DNA from: Longispora sp047121295
GTDB taxonomy: Bacteria > Actinomycetota > Actinomycetes > Mycobacteriales > Micromonosporaceae
Direction of reading: 5' to 3'
Length of the DNA stretch: 64,000 nucleotides
Assembly (NCBI RefSeq): GCF_047121295.1
Contig: NZ_CP139447.1
Span: 372,001-436,000, forward strand
In this document: positions 43,787 through 52,900 of the stretch, piece by piece
How the letters are laid out: each line of letters opens with the position of its first letter
How positions within the stretch are numbered: position 1 is the first letter of the stretch
The notes under the pieces: generated by a model
Databases searched by the model: none
What the model saw: the letters and a program-made list of their open reading frames with translations, nothing else
Told to the model about the DNA's origin: nothing
Position numbers and translations under genes: made by a program

Positions 43787-43879
43787 ATGCTCAGGTACCC
43801 GAACGAGCCCCTAGACATGTGGGCTGAAGACGAAGAGCTGGAAACCGCCGACACCGCGGAGGATGCCGGGGACGGCTAG
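43787..43879 (+). CDS. 30-residue acidic microprotein
   Basis: MLRYPNEPLDMWAEDEELET, then ten more mainly acidic residues. About one third of residues are Asp/Glu, with one Arg and no Lys. An excellent ribosome site (AGAAGGAGG, 6 nt before the ATG) argues for real translation. A possible promoter is TTCACT and CACACT with 17-bp spacing just upstream. Its TAG stop shares the CTAG with the TAG of the convergent Lrp gene. I know no family. The N-terminal LRYPNEPLDMW is hydrophobic/aromatic and could be a binding motif. It might be an mqn-linked regulator or a leader peptide. Confidence 0.6.
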   Translation: MLRYPNEPLDMWAEDEELETADTAEDAGDG

Positions 43880-44331
43880 GCCGGATGCTGCGGTCGCCCC
43901 TCCCACTTGGTGGAGAGGGCGATCGTGGTCCGGGTCCGCGACACCCCGGAGATCCGGTTCATCCGGGCGATCAGCTGCTCCAACTGCGAGATCGTGCCCA
44001 CCCGGGCCTTGCAGAGGAACGACTCCTCACCCGCCATGAAGTAACACGACTCGATCTCCGGCAACTCGTGCAGCGCCGCCGCGATCTCCTCGATCTCCCC
44101 CTCGTTCGTGATGATGCCGATCAGCGCCGTCACCCCGAGCCCGATCGCGTCCGGGTTCACGGCCGCCTGGTAGCCGAGGAGCACACCGCTCGACTCCAGC
44201 TTGCCCACCCGTTCGTGCACGGCGGGCGCGGACAGGCCCACCTGGCGGGCCAGCTCGGCATACGAGAGACGGGCGTTGATCCGGAGAAGTTGGACGAGTT
44301 GGCGGTCGATGGCATCCACACCGCAGACCAT
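43876..44331 (-). CDS. Lrp/AsnC-family transcriptional regulator
   Basis: 151 residues: N-terminal HTH (DAIDRQLVQLLRINARLSYAELARQVGLSAPAVHERVGKLE) and C-terminal RAM ligand-binding domain with GLGVTALIGI and CYFMAGEESFLCKARV. A GTG at 44319 with TATGGT 7 nt upstream is an alternative, leaderless start (147 aa). Streptomyces has an Lrp gene in the same menaquinone cluster (SCO4493 position), so control of mqn genes is plausible. Ends in a CTAG shared with the microprotein. Confidence 0.92.
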   Translation of the reverse strand: MVCGVDAIDRQLVQLLRINARLSYAELARQVGLSAPAVHERVGKLESSGVLLGYQAAVNPDAIGLGVTALIGIITNEGEIEEIAAALHELPEIESCYFMAGEESFLCKARVGTISQLEQLIARMNRISGVSRTRTTIALSTKWEGRPQHPA

Positions 44332-44455
44332 AGCCGGAGGGTGGCAAGGTACTCCAAAAACCACCCAGATAAGTGCTCTTTTGTTGTTTCCGGGATGAGC
44401 ACCCAACGACGGTGCTCTAATGGTCAGTACGTCCATTGCGACGTAAGGGGGGGTT

Positions 44456-44695
44456 GTGGACACAGGCGATCGTCTATTGACGCCGGGCGAGGTGGCGGCA
44501 CTGTTCCGCGTCGACCCGAAGACTGTCACCCGATGGGCAGCGGCTGGGCGGATCGGAAGCATCCGGACACCCGGCGGCCACCGGAGGTTCCGGGAGTCTG
44601 AGGTCAAGGAGCTGCTGGGTTCCGAGGGGCTGCACGAAGAGCAACCCGTCGCGGCGACTCCTCCGCCGACGCAGCACCGGCCGCCGCAGCACTAG
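44456..44695 (+). CDS. bldC: Developmental regulator BldC
   Basis: 79 residues. The MerR-type winged helix LLTPGEVAALFRVDPKTVTRWA, then GGHRRFRESEVKELL, is almost identical to Streptomyces BldC (68 aa), a nucleoid-type regulator that delays sporulation onset by binding direct repeats cooperatively. The C-terminal tail (QPVAATPPPTQHRPPQH) is longer. GTG 44456 with a G-rich ribosome site (AAGGGGGGG). The second bld-type gene in the window, 25 kb from bldN. Confidence 0.93.
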   Translation: MDTGDRLLTPGEVAALFRVDPKTVTRWAAAGRIGSIRTPGGHRRFRESEVKELLGSEGLHEEQPVAATPPPTQHRPPQH

Positions 44696-44770
44696 GCCCG
44701 GTCCGGGACACGTAGGTCCCAGAGGGGCCAGGGTTCGGGCCGCGCACGCGGTCCGGGCGGACAGGGACAT

Positions 44771-44797
44771 GCGGCCCGCGGAGGTTGAGCGGGCCGC
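44771..44797. terminator. Bidirectional hairpin between bldC and mqnM
   Basis: GCGGCCCGC (44771-44779) pairs with GCGGGCCGC (44789-44797) around a 9-nt loop, in the convergent gap, 76 nt after bldC and 49 nt from the mqnM stop. No T-tract. Confidence 0.55.
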
Positions 44798-44845
44798 CGG
44801 GTCCCGTTGTGTCCTTGCCCGCGCTGTCCGGCGGGCTTTGTCGTC

Positions 44846-45535
44846 TTATCGGGCCGAGCCGAGCTCGCCGGCCCAGCGCTGGAACAGCGTGTGCGGCACC
44901 CCCACCGCGTCCAGGATCTTCCCCGCCACGAAGTCGACCAGCTGGTCGACCGTCTTCGTCCCGGCGTAGAAGCCCGGACTTGCCGGCAGGACCACCGCCC
45001 CCGCGTCGTGCAGCCGGAGCAGGTGCTCCAGGTGGCTCCGCGACATCGGCGTCTCCCGGGGCACGACCACCACCGGGCGGCGCTCCTTGAGGTTCACGTC
45101 GGCGGCGCGTTGCAGCAGGTCCTTCGACAGACCCAGGGCGATCCCGGCGCAGGCCGCCGTGCTGGCGGGGACCACGATCATGCCCCGGACCGGGTAGCTG
45201 CCGCTGCTCGGGCCGGCGGCGAGGTCGCCGGCGGGCCAGTAGCGGACGTCGCCGATGCCGGGCCCGGGCCCCGCGTCCCGACTCTGGGCCGCGTCCGGGC
45301 CAGAAGCGGCGTCCCGGCCCGAAGCGGCCTCGCGGCCCAGCCAGAGGGCCAGGTCCTCCGCCCAGTGCGCGTCCCGGAACGCGATCCCCGTCTCGTCGAG
45401 GATGGTCAACCGGGCCGCCCGGGACACCACCAGGTCCACCGGCAGGCCGGCGTCGAGGAGGGCGTTCAGGGTAGACCTGGCATACGGCGTCCCCGACGCC
45501 CCGGAGATCCCGACCACCCACGGCACACGCTGCAT
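44846..45535 (-). CDS. mqnM: Flavin prenyltransferase (UbiX family)
   Basis: 229 residues; makes the prenylated FMN cofactor for MqnL. Begins WVVGISGASGTPYA (FMN phosphate loop), then SSGSYPVRGMIVVPAST and VVVVPRETPMS. The usual length is about 190-200; the extra residues are a low-complexity stretch (about 67-95, REAASGRDAASGPDAAQSRD) encoded by imperfect DNA repeats near 45250-45340. It was probably added by replication slippage into a surface loop. ATG 45535 with CTGGGGG upstream. Three tandem GC-rich repeats lie in the promoter region. Confidence 0.9.
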   Translation of the reverse strand: MQRVPWVVGISGASGTPYARSTLNALLDAGLPVDLVVSRAARLTILDETGIAFRDAHWAEDLALWLGREAASGRDAASGPDAAQSRDAGPGPGIGDVRYWPAGDLAAGPSSGSYPVRGMIVVPASTAACAGIALGLSKDLLQRAADVNLKERRPVVVVPRETPMSRSHLEHLLRLHDAGAVVLPASPGFYAGTKTVDQLVDFVAGKILDAVGVPHTLFQRWAGELGSAR

Positions 45536-45599
45536 GCCCCCAGCCTGCCAGGGCGGCCCCCGCCCGCCGCGCCCAGCCCGGCACGATCTTCGCCACAGG

Positions 45600-45690
45600 C
45601 CGGCGCGGCCCAGGCGTCCGGGGCAGCCACACCCGGCGCGGCCCCGGGGTCCGGGGCAGCGGCAGGCCGGCGCGGCCCGGCGTCCGGAGG
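45600..45690. repeat. Three GC-rich tandem repeats in the mqnM/cysteine-enzyme divergent region
   Basis: Units at about 45600-45626, 45632-45659 and 45667-45690 share CCGGCGCGGCCC then GTCCGGGGCAG (the third ends GTCCGGAGG). They lie between two divergent genes and are non-coding. Slippage products or protein-binding repeats are both possible. Confidence 0.6.
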
Positions 45691-45755
45691 CGCGAGTCCG
45701 CCGAACTTGTTCCCTCGACGGTGCCCGCCCGCAGGTCAGAGGTAGCCTTCGGATC

Positions 45756-46841
45756 ATGGAGCAGCTGGACAGGTGTTGTGACGACACGCGCGCGTGGGTG
45801 ACCGAGGCGATCAGGAAGGTGGCCGCCGACGCCAACCGCTCGGCGGACACCCACCTGTTGCCCTTCCCGCTGCCCCCGGAGTGGGGCATCGACCTCTACC
45901 TCAAGGACGAGTCGGTGCACCCCACCGGCTCCCTGAAGCACCGCCTCGCCCGGTCGCTGTTCCTCTACGCGCTGTGCAACGGCTGGATCGGCCCGCGTAC
46001 CACGATCGTGGAGGCGTCCTCGGGCTCGACGGCGGTGTCGGAGGCGTACTTCGCCCGGATGCTCGGCCTGCCCTTCGTGGCCGTGATGCCGGCGTCCACC
46101 TCGCCGGAGAAGTGCGCGCTGATCGAGTTCAACGGCGGCAAGTGCCACCTGGTGGACGACCCGGCCAAGGTGGTCGTCGAGGCGCGCTGGCTCGCCGACG
46201 ACATCAAGGGCCACTTCATGGACCAGTTCACATACGCGGAGCGGGCCACCGACTGGCGCGGGAACAACAACATCGCCGAGTCGATCCACGACCAGCTCAA
46301 GCTCGAACGGCACCCGATCCCGGCGTGGATCGTCGTCGGGGCCGGCACCGGGGGTACGAGCGCCACGATCGGCCGGTACCTGCGCTACCAGCAGCACTGC
46401 ACCAAGCTCGCCGTCGTGGACCCGGAGAACTCGGCCTTCTACGCCGCCTGGAAGGCCCTGGACTACACGGTCAACACGGGCAAGGGCTCGCGGATCGAGG
46501 GCATCGGCCGGCCCACGGTCGAGGCCTCGTTCATGCCGACGGTGGTCGACCGGATGATCTCCGTACCCGACGCGGCCTCCCTGGCGGCCATGCGGCGCGC
46601 CTCCGAGCTGCTGGGGCGGAAGGTGGGCGGCTCCACCGGTACCAATCTGTGGGGGGTGTTCGCCCTGATCAGCGAGATGCTGGCGGCCGGCGAGCGGGGC
46701 TCCATCGTCACGCTGCTCTGCGACGGCGGCGAGCGCTACGTCGACACCTACTACTCCGACGCGTGGGTGGCCGCGCAGAACATGGACCTCGCCCCGCACC
46801 TCGCCCGGATCGACGGCTTCCTGACGACGGGCGCCTGGTAG
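45756..46841 (+). CDS. PLP-dependent cysteine synthase/cysteine desulfhydrase-family enzyme (Cds1-like)
   Basis: 361 residues of the fold-type II PLP family. The PLP lysine is in VHPTGSLKHRLARSLF, the phosphate loop in GAGTGGTSATIG and the Ser/Thr loop EASSGSTAVSEAYFA. Overall it resembles the actinobacterial Cds1-type (Rv3684) cysteine desulfhydrase more than CysK, as it lacks the standard CysK asparagine loop. It may release sulfide from cysteine or make cysteine. ATG 45756 has TAGCCT 7 nt upstream (leaderless). Followed by a strong terminator. Confidence 0.85.
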   Translation: MEQLDRCCDDTRAWVTEAIRKVAADANRSADTHLLPFPLPPEWGIDLYLKDESVHPTGSLKHRLARSLFLYALCNGWIGPRTTIVEASSGSTAVSEAYFARMLGLPFVAVMPASTSPEKCALIEFNGGKCHLVDDPAKVVVEARWLADDIKGHFMDQFTYAERATDWRGNNNIAESIHDQLKLERHPIPAWIVVGAGTGGTSATIGRYLRYQQHCTKLAVVDPENSAFYAAWKALDYTVNTGKGSRIEGIGRPTVEASFMPTVVDRMISVPDAASLAAMRRASELLGRKVGGSTGTNLWGVFALISEMLAAGERGSIVTLLCDGGERYVDTYYSDAWVAAQNMDLAPHLARIDGFLTTGAW

Positions 46842-46851
46842 CGGACACGGA

Positions 46852-46885
46852 AAAGGCCCGACACCGTTGCTGGTGTCGGGCCTTT
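46852..46885. terminator. Bidirectional terminator between convergent genes
   Basis: Perfect 14-bp stem AAAGGCCCGACACC (46852-46865) with 46872-46885, 6-nt loop, with A-rich left and T-rich right flanks (AAAA / TTTCTTC). It serves both the cysteine-enzyme gene and the convergent helicase gene, sitting 10 and 12 nt from their stops. Confidence 0.9.
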
Positions 46886-46897
46886 CTTCAGCTGGTA

Positions 46898-48487
46898 CTA
46901 GCGGGGCGCGCTGTCCCGCGAGCCACGGTAGCCACCCTCGCGGGGGGCCGCGTCGCGGTAGCTGCGCGGGGCGCTGTCCCGGGCACCCCGGTAGCCGCCC
47001 TCGCGCGGAGCGCTGGAGCCGCCACGGTAGCCACCCTCGCGGGGGGCGCTGCTGGCGCCACGGTAACCGCCGGTGGACGGGGCGCCACCCTCACGGGAGC
47101 CGCGGTAGCCGCCCTCGGAGGAGCCGCCCCGGTAGCCGCCGCCCTCGGAAGAGCCACGGTAGCCACCCTCGCTGGAGCCGCCCCGGTAACCGCCGCCCTC
47201 GGAGGAGCCACGGTAACCGCCGCGCGGGCCGCCGTCGCGGTAGCCGCCACCCTGCCGGTAGCCGCCGCCCTGCGGGCGACCGCCCCGACGCGGGCGCTCG
47301 GCGCGCGGGTCGGGCACGGTGGTGGGCTCGTAGCTGGGGACGCTCGAACCGGTGATCTCGATCAGCTTGGCGTCGCCCGGGCGGACCCGGGTCTCGGTCG
47401 GCTTGACGCCGGCCTTGTCCATCAGCTGGGTGATGGACCGGCGCTGCTTCGGCAGGCCCAGCGTGACGACCGAACCGGTCTCGCCGGCCCGGGCGGTACG
47501 ACCCGCGCGGTGCAGGTAGTCCTTCGGGTCGGCCGGCGGGTCGATGTGCACGACGAGCGAGACGTTGTCGACGTGGATGCCGCGGGCCGCGACGTCCGTG
47601 GCGACGAGGACGTTGACGACGCCGTCCTTGAACTGCGCCAGCGTCCGGGTCCGCAGGCCCTGCGGCTTGCCGCCGTGCAGGCCGACGGCCGGCACCCCGG
47701 CGGCGAGGAGCTGGTCGGTGACCCGGTCCACCGCCATCTGGGTACGGACGAACATGATCGTCCGGCCCGCCCGGTTGGCGATCTCGGCGACGATGGAGAA
47801 CTTCTCCTGCGGCGGTACCAGCAGGATGTGGTGGTCCATGGTGTCGACCGGCTGGCCCTCGGGGATGATCGAGTGGGTGACCGGGCTGTTCATGTAGCCC
47901 TTGACCAGCTTGTCCACGTCGCCGTCGAGCGTCGCGGAGAACAGCAGGCGCTGGCCGTCCTTCGGGGTGCGGTCCAGGATCGCCATGACGTCGGCCTGGA
48001 AGCCCATGTCACACATCTGGTCGGCCTCGTCCAGGACCGTGATCTCGATCTCCGAGAGGTCACAGACGTTGCGGTCGCACAGGTCGGTCAGGCGGCCGGG
48101 GGTGGCCACCAGGACCTCGGTGCCCCGACGCAGCGCGTCGATCTGCCGGTCGTACTTCACGCCGCCGACGGCGGTGTTGACCCGCAGCCGCAGCGAGCGG
48201 GCCAGCGGGGCGAGCGCGTCGGTGACCTGCATGGCCAGCTCGCGGGTCGGGACCAGGATCAGGGCCAGCGGCTTGTGCGCCTTGGCGGACCGGCCGTCGA
48301 GCCGGGCCAGGACGGGCAGGCCGAAGGCCAGGGTCTTGCCGGAGCCGGTGGAGGCCCGACCCAGAACGTCATAACCGGACAAAGCATCCGGGATCGCCAC
48401 GTTCTGAATGGCGAAGGGCGCGTCGATGCCACGGGCAGCGAGCGCGGTGATCAGAGAATTGGGCAGGCCAAGCTCAGCGAAGGACAA
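46898..48487 (-). CDS. DEAD-box ATP-dependent RNA helicase with GGYRG repeat tail
   Basis: 529 residues. Q motif and motif I (GRASTGSGKTLAF), Ia PTRELA, Ib ATPGRL, II LDEADQM, III FSATLDG, V ATDVAARG and VI HRAGRTARAG are all canonical (residues 1-370). From about residue 405 the protein becomes an RGG-like tail with many GGYRG/SSEGG units, encoded by tandem DNA repeats (about 46900-47270). Such tails bind RNA and can drive condensation. TTG start with GGAAGG 8 nt upstream and a leader of probably more than 100 nt, a layout often seen in cold-regulated helicases. Confidence 0.94.
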   Translation of the reverse strand: MSFAELGLPNSLITALAARGIDAPFAIQNVAIPDALSGYDVLGRASTGSGKTLAFGLPVLARLDGRSAKAHKPLALILVPTRELAMQVTDALAPLARSLRLRVNTAVGGVKYDRQIDALRRGTEVLVATPGRLTDLCDRNVCDLSEIEITVLDEADQMCDMGFQADVMAILDRTPKDGQRLLFSATLDGDVDKLVKGYMNSPVTHSIIPEGQPVDTMDHHILLVPPQEKFSIVAEIANRAGRTIMFVRTQMAVDRVTDQLLAAGVPAVGLHGGKPQGLRTRTLAQFKDGVVNVLVATDVAARGIHVDNVSLVVHIDPPADPKDYLHRAGRTARAGETGSVVTLGLPKQRRSITQLMDKAGVKPTETRVRPGDAKLIEITGSSVPSYEPTTVPDPRAERPRRGGRPQGGGYRQGGGYRDGGPRGGYRGSSEGGGYRGGSSEGGYRGSSEGGGYRGGSSEGGYRGSREGGAPSTGGYRGASSAPREGGYRGGSSAPREGGYRGARDSAPRSYRDAAPREGGYRGSRDSAPR

Positions 48488-48726
48488 CAGAAACCTTCCG
48501 AATACAGGCGCGCCATCCAGAAGGACCCCTGTGATTCGAGCTCTGGGGTTCCGGGCAGCGCCTGATTAATTGCGCTGGCTGGCCGACGGGCCGGGCACGC
48601 AAATACAGCGCGCCGTCAACATGATTGGGCCCAGTCTAGCGGACAGGGGGCCGACCCCGCTCCACGTGGTGACGCAGTCGACTGTGACCTGCCCAACTGT
48701 CCGGGGTCTCGGGCAGGATGTAAGGC

Positions 48727-49869
48727 ATGGGAAACCCTCTCAGTCAGTACACCTTGGAAGAGCTGCGCCAGCGCACGAGCGTGAAGTGGCGGCACTACCC
48801 GGACGACGTCCTGCCGCTCTGGGTCGCGGAGATGGACACCCCGCCCGCCGAGCCGATCCGGGCGGCCCTCGCCGACGCCCTGAGCAGGGGAGACCTCGGG
48901 TACTCCACCCCCGGCGGCGCCCTGGAGGCGTTCACCGGCTTCGCGGCGGACCGGTACGGGTGGACCGTCGACCCGTCCAACGCCCGGCTGTCCCCCAACG
49001 TGATGCTCGGCGTCTCCGAAGTGCTCCGGCACGTCACCCGGCCCGGCGACGGCGTCGTCATCAACCCGCCGGTGTACCCGCCGTTCTATCACTACATTCC
49101 CGACAGTGGCCGCCGGGTCATCGAATCACCGCTGGTCAGAGTGGACGGACACTGGACCGTCGACCTCGACCGCCTCGACCGGGACTTCGCCGACGCGTCC
49201 GCCTACCTGCTGTGCAACCCGCAGAACCCGACCGGGGTCGCATATCCCCGTGAGGTGCTGCTCGCCATCGCCGAGCTGGCCGAACGGCACCACGTCCGGG
49301 TCCTCGTCGACGAGATCCACGCGCCCCTGACGTACCCGGGCGTCACCCACGTGCCGTTCCTCAGCCTCGACACGCCGGCGTCCCGGCGGGCCGTCGCGTT
49401 CCACTCCGCCTCCAAGGCCTGGAACCTCGCCGGCCTCACCACCGCGATCATCGTCGGCGGCCCCGACGCGGGCCGCGACATCGCCCGGATCAGCGAGCAC
49501 TTCGGCGACGCGGTCGGAATCTTCGGGGTACTGGCCACCGAAGCCGCCTTCTCCGCCGGCCGGCCGTGGCTGGACTCGCTGATCGAGGGCCTGGACGCCA
49601 ACCGGCGGCTCCTCGGCACGCTGCTCGCCGACCGGCTCCCCGCCGTCGGGTACGTGCAGCCCCAGGCCACCTACCTCGCCTGGCTCGACTGCTCCGCCCT
49701 CGGCCTCGGCGACGATCCGGCCGGGGTGTTCCTGGAACGGGGCCGGGTGGCGTTCAACGCCGGGAGCGCGTTCGGGAAGCCCGGGGCCGGGCATGTCCGG
49801 CTGAACCTGGCCACGTCGGCGGAGCGGATCGAGGACGCGGTGCGGCGGATGGTGGCGGCGCTGGACTAG
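48727..49869 (+). CDS. MalY/PatB-type PLP aminotransferase fold (cystathionine beta-lyase-like)
   Basis: 380 residues, fold-type I. N-terminal TSVKWRHYPDDVLPLWVAEMD and PPVYPPFY are MalY/PatB signatures; YLLCNPQNPTGVAY, LVDEIHAPLTYPG and the PLP lysine motif FHSASKAWNLAGL complete it. It likely cleaves C-S bonds of cystathionine or cysteine conjugates. ATG 48727 has CAGGAT 7 nt upstream (leaderless). Divergent from the helicase and convergent with the giant disordered protein gene. With the Cds1-like gene it forms a loose sulfur-metabolism neighbourhood. Confidence 0.9.
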   Translation: MGNPLSQYTLEELRQRTSVKWRHYPDDVLPLWVAEMDTPPAEPIRAALADALSRGDLGYSTPGGALEAFTGFAADRYGWTVDPSNARLSPNVMLGVSEVLRHVTRPGDGVVINPPVYPPFYHYIPDSGRRVIESPLVRVDGHWTVDLDRLDRDFADASAYLLCNPQNPTGVAYPREVLLAIAELAERHHVRVLVDEIHAPLTYPGVTHVPFLSLDTPASRRAVAFHSASKAWNLAGLTTAIIVGGPDAGRDIARISEHFGDAVGIFGVLATEAAFSAGRPWLDSLIEGLDANRRLLGTLLADRLPAVGYVQPQATYLAWLDCSALGLGDDPAGVFLERGRVAFNAGSAFGKPGAGHVRLNLATSAERIEDAVRRMVAALD

Positions 49870-49951
49870 CCGGGGGCCCGGCCCGGGTGTGGGCCGGGCG
49901 TGGGCCCGGGGTGGGCTCGGGCACTGGCCCGGTGCGGGCCGGAGCCCGGGG

Positions 49952-52900
49952 TCAGCCCGCGAACATCCAGGTCAGCAGGTCCTGCAGGTAGAGGGCCGCC
50001 GCCACACCCAGGCTCACCATCACCGTGAGCACGATCCCCAGGATGATCAGGACCCGACGGTTGCTCCGCCGCTCCGGCTCTGGCTCCGGAGGCGGCAACG
50101 CGAACGGGGACCGGGGCCCGAAGATCTGGCCGGTCAGCGAGCCGTTGGTCGTCTCCATCGGGGACAGGACGCCGTAGCCGCCCGTGTTGCCGTAGGGGTG
50201 GGACGTGGCGGGGGGCGTCGGGAGCGGGGTGCCGCCGCCGTAGACGGTGCCCCGGGGCGGGTCGGCCGGTGGGCCGGTTGGAGCCGGCGGGACCGCTTGG
50301 GCCGGGGCGTGGGCCTGCCCGTAGGACGGAGCGCCGGCCTGGGGCGGAACGTGGGCCGGAGGCGTGGCCAGGGCTGGAGCTTGGGCCAGTGGCGAGGCCG
50401 GCGCGGGAGCCTGGGCCGGCGGCGCGGCCGGGGCTGGAGCCTGGGCCGGTGGCGCGGCCGGGGCTGGAGCCTGGGCCGGTGGCGCGGCCTGGACCGGAGC
50501 CGGGGTTGGCGGCGCGGCAGGGGTCGGGGTGCGGGGCTGGACCTGGGCGCGGCCCTGGAACCGCCCGGCGGGTGGCTGGGCTGGCGGCGGTCCCGCGGGC
50601 TCGGCGGGCACAGGTCCCTGCTGGGCGGACGGCCACTCCGAGGGCGCGGGCGCGGCGGGTTCCGGCGCGGATGCGGCCTGGGAGGCGGCGGGCTCTGCGG
50701 GGGTACCCCCGAATGGTTCTTCGGACGGTGTCGCCGGGGAGCCCGTCGACTGGGCCGGGACCCGGGTCGTCGGGATCGTCGACACCGCAGGCACCTTGGT
50801 CGTGGGCAGCTGCGGGACGTCCCCGCCCGGACCGCGCCGGGGCGGGGTCTCCTCGCCGCGCTCGCCACTGAACGACGCCCGCCCACCGCCCGGCCCGCTC
50901 ACCGGCTCGGGCGGCCACGGCTGACCGGCCGCGCCGAACGCCGACGGCGTCTGGAACTGGCCGCCGGGCGCGTCGTGGCCGGCCGGCGGGTAGCCGACCG
51001 GGGTCGGGGTCGCGGGAGCCGTGTAGTTGGGCTGGGCCGGGCCGGGCGGTGGGCCCTGCGGCACGGGAAGCTGCTGCTCGGGGGCGGGACGAGCGAAGTC
51101 ATGCCAGACGGGTACCGGCGGCGAAGCGCTCTGGCCCGGATCCGGCCACTGCCCCTGCGCGCCGAACTGAGCGCTCTGCTGCCCGGGGCCGGGATGCTGG
51201 CCGGGGGCCTGCTGGCCCGAGTCGGGGTGTTGGCCGGTAGCGGGGTGTTGTCCTCCGGCCGGGTGCTGGCCGGGAGGCGTTGACGCGTGCTGGTGCCACT
51301 GGGCCGACGGGCCCTGGTCCCACTGGGCCGGGGGCTGCTGCCGTTGGGCGGAGGGCGGCGCGGCAGGGTCCCACCCGCCCGGGGCGGGGGGTGTGGCCTG
51401 TCCTTGCTGGCCGGCCTGGCCGGGCTGGGCCGGTGCCGGCCACGGAGCTGAGGGGGAGCCGGCCGGGGGCTGGTCCCACTGACCGGGTGCGGCTGGCGGG
51501 AACTGGCCCGGCTGGGGCTGGCCGGTGGGCGCGGGCCACTGCCCGGCGGCCGGCGCGGAGGGCTGATCCCACTGTCCCGGGGCGGCGGACGGCTGGGCGT
51601 CCCACTGCGCCGGCGGTGACTGCGGCGCGGCCTGGTCCCACTGCCCTGGGGGCGGCGGGGTGGACTGATCCCACTGGCCCGAGGGCGGTGGGGTGGACTG
51701 GGCCCATTGCCCTGCGGGCGGGGGCGTTGCCTGGTCCGGGTGTCCCGAGTGTGGCGGGGCGGCCTGGTTCCAGTTGCCGGCGGCGCCCGGCGCGGCCTGG
51801 CCCGGCTGCGGCGAACCGGTCGGTGCGGGCCACTGGCCGGAACCCGGCGCGGCATGGTCCGCCGGGGGCTGCTGGGCGGCGTTGTCCCATGCCGCCGGGG
51901 AGGACGACGGGGCGAGGCCGGCCTGGGACGGGGCCGGCCACTGGTCCGGGGCCGACTGATTCCATTGTCCGGCGGCGGAGGGCGGTGCGGACGGGTCCCA
52001 TGCGGCCGGGGCCGGGGCCGGGGCCGGGGCCTGTGACGGGGCCTGGCCGGGCTGGAAGGCATGATGCGGCTGGGCACCCTGCCCTGGCTGCTCAGCCTGG
52101 CCCGGGTGGGCACCCTGGCCCTGCGGCGGAGCCTGGCCCGGCTGTGCGGACTGACCCGGCTGTGCACCGTGACCCGGCTGGGCGGTCTGGCCGTGCTGCG
52201 CAAGCTGGGCGCCCTGGCCGTGCTGCGCCGGCTGGGCGGTCTGACCTTGTTGGGCCTGTGCGGACGGTGCCGGCCACTGGGCTGCTGAGGACTGGTCCCA
52301 CTGTCCGGACGCGGCGGGCGGGCCCGATGGTGGATTCCACTGCCCGGGCTCGGCCGGGGAACCCGACGGCGGATTCCACTGCCCGGCTGCGGCCGGGGCT
52401 TCCCACTGACCGGCGGATGGCGCGACTGGCTGCTGCGAGCCGGAGGGGACACCCGGGTGCGGGTTCCACTGGTCGACGGGCGGGGATGCCGGATCCCAGG
52501 CGCCGACTGCCGACGCCGGGGTCTGGGGGCCATGTCCGTCGCCCGGGTGGCCGGACGCTGGCGGAGACGCCGCGTGGCCGGGTGTGGGTAGCGGTCCCTG
52601 GCCCGGTGCGGATGCCGACGCCTGGCCGGGTGCCGGCCACTGTTCGGGCTGGGCCTGCCACTCGCCGGAACCGCCCTGACCAGGCGCGGGATACCCGCCG
52701 GGTGTCGTGCCCGCCATGGGGAAGCCGGAGCTGGGAGTCTGGCCCGGTTCGGGGTAGCCGGCGCTGGGGGTCTGGCCCGCTGCGGGGAATCCGGCGGCGG
52801 GAGCCTCGGCCTGGCCGGGCTGCTGGGACTGGTCGGGCCACTGCTCGGACTGGGCGTTCCGCGCGGGCTGGCCCGGTGCGGGCCACTGCTCCACCCGTGG

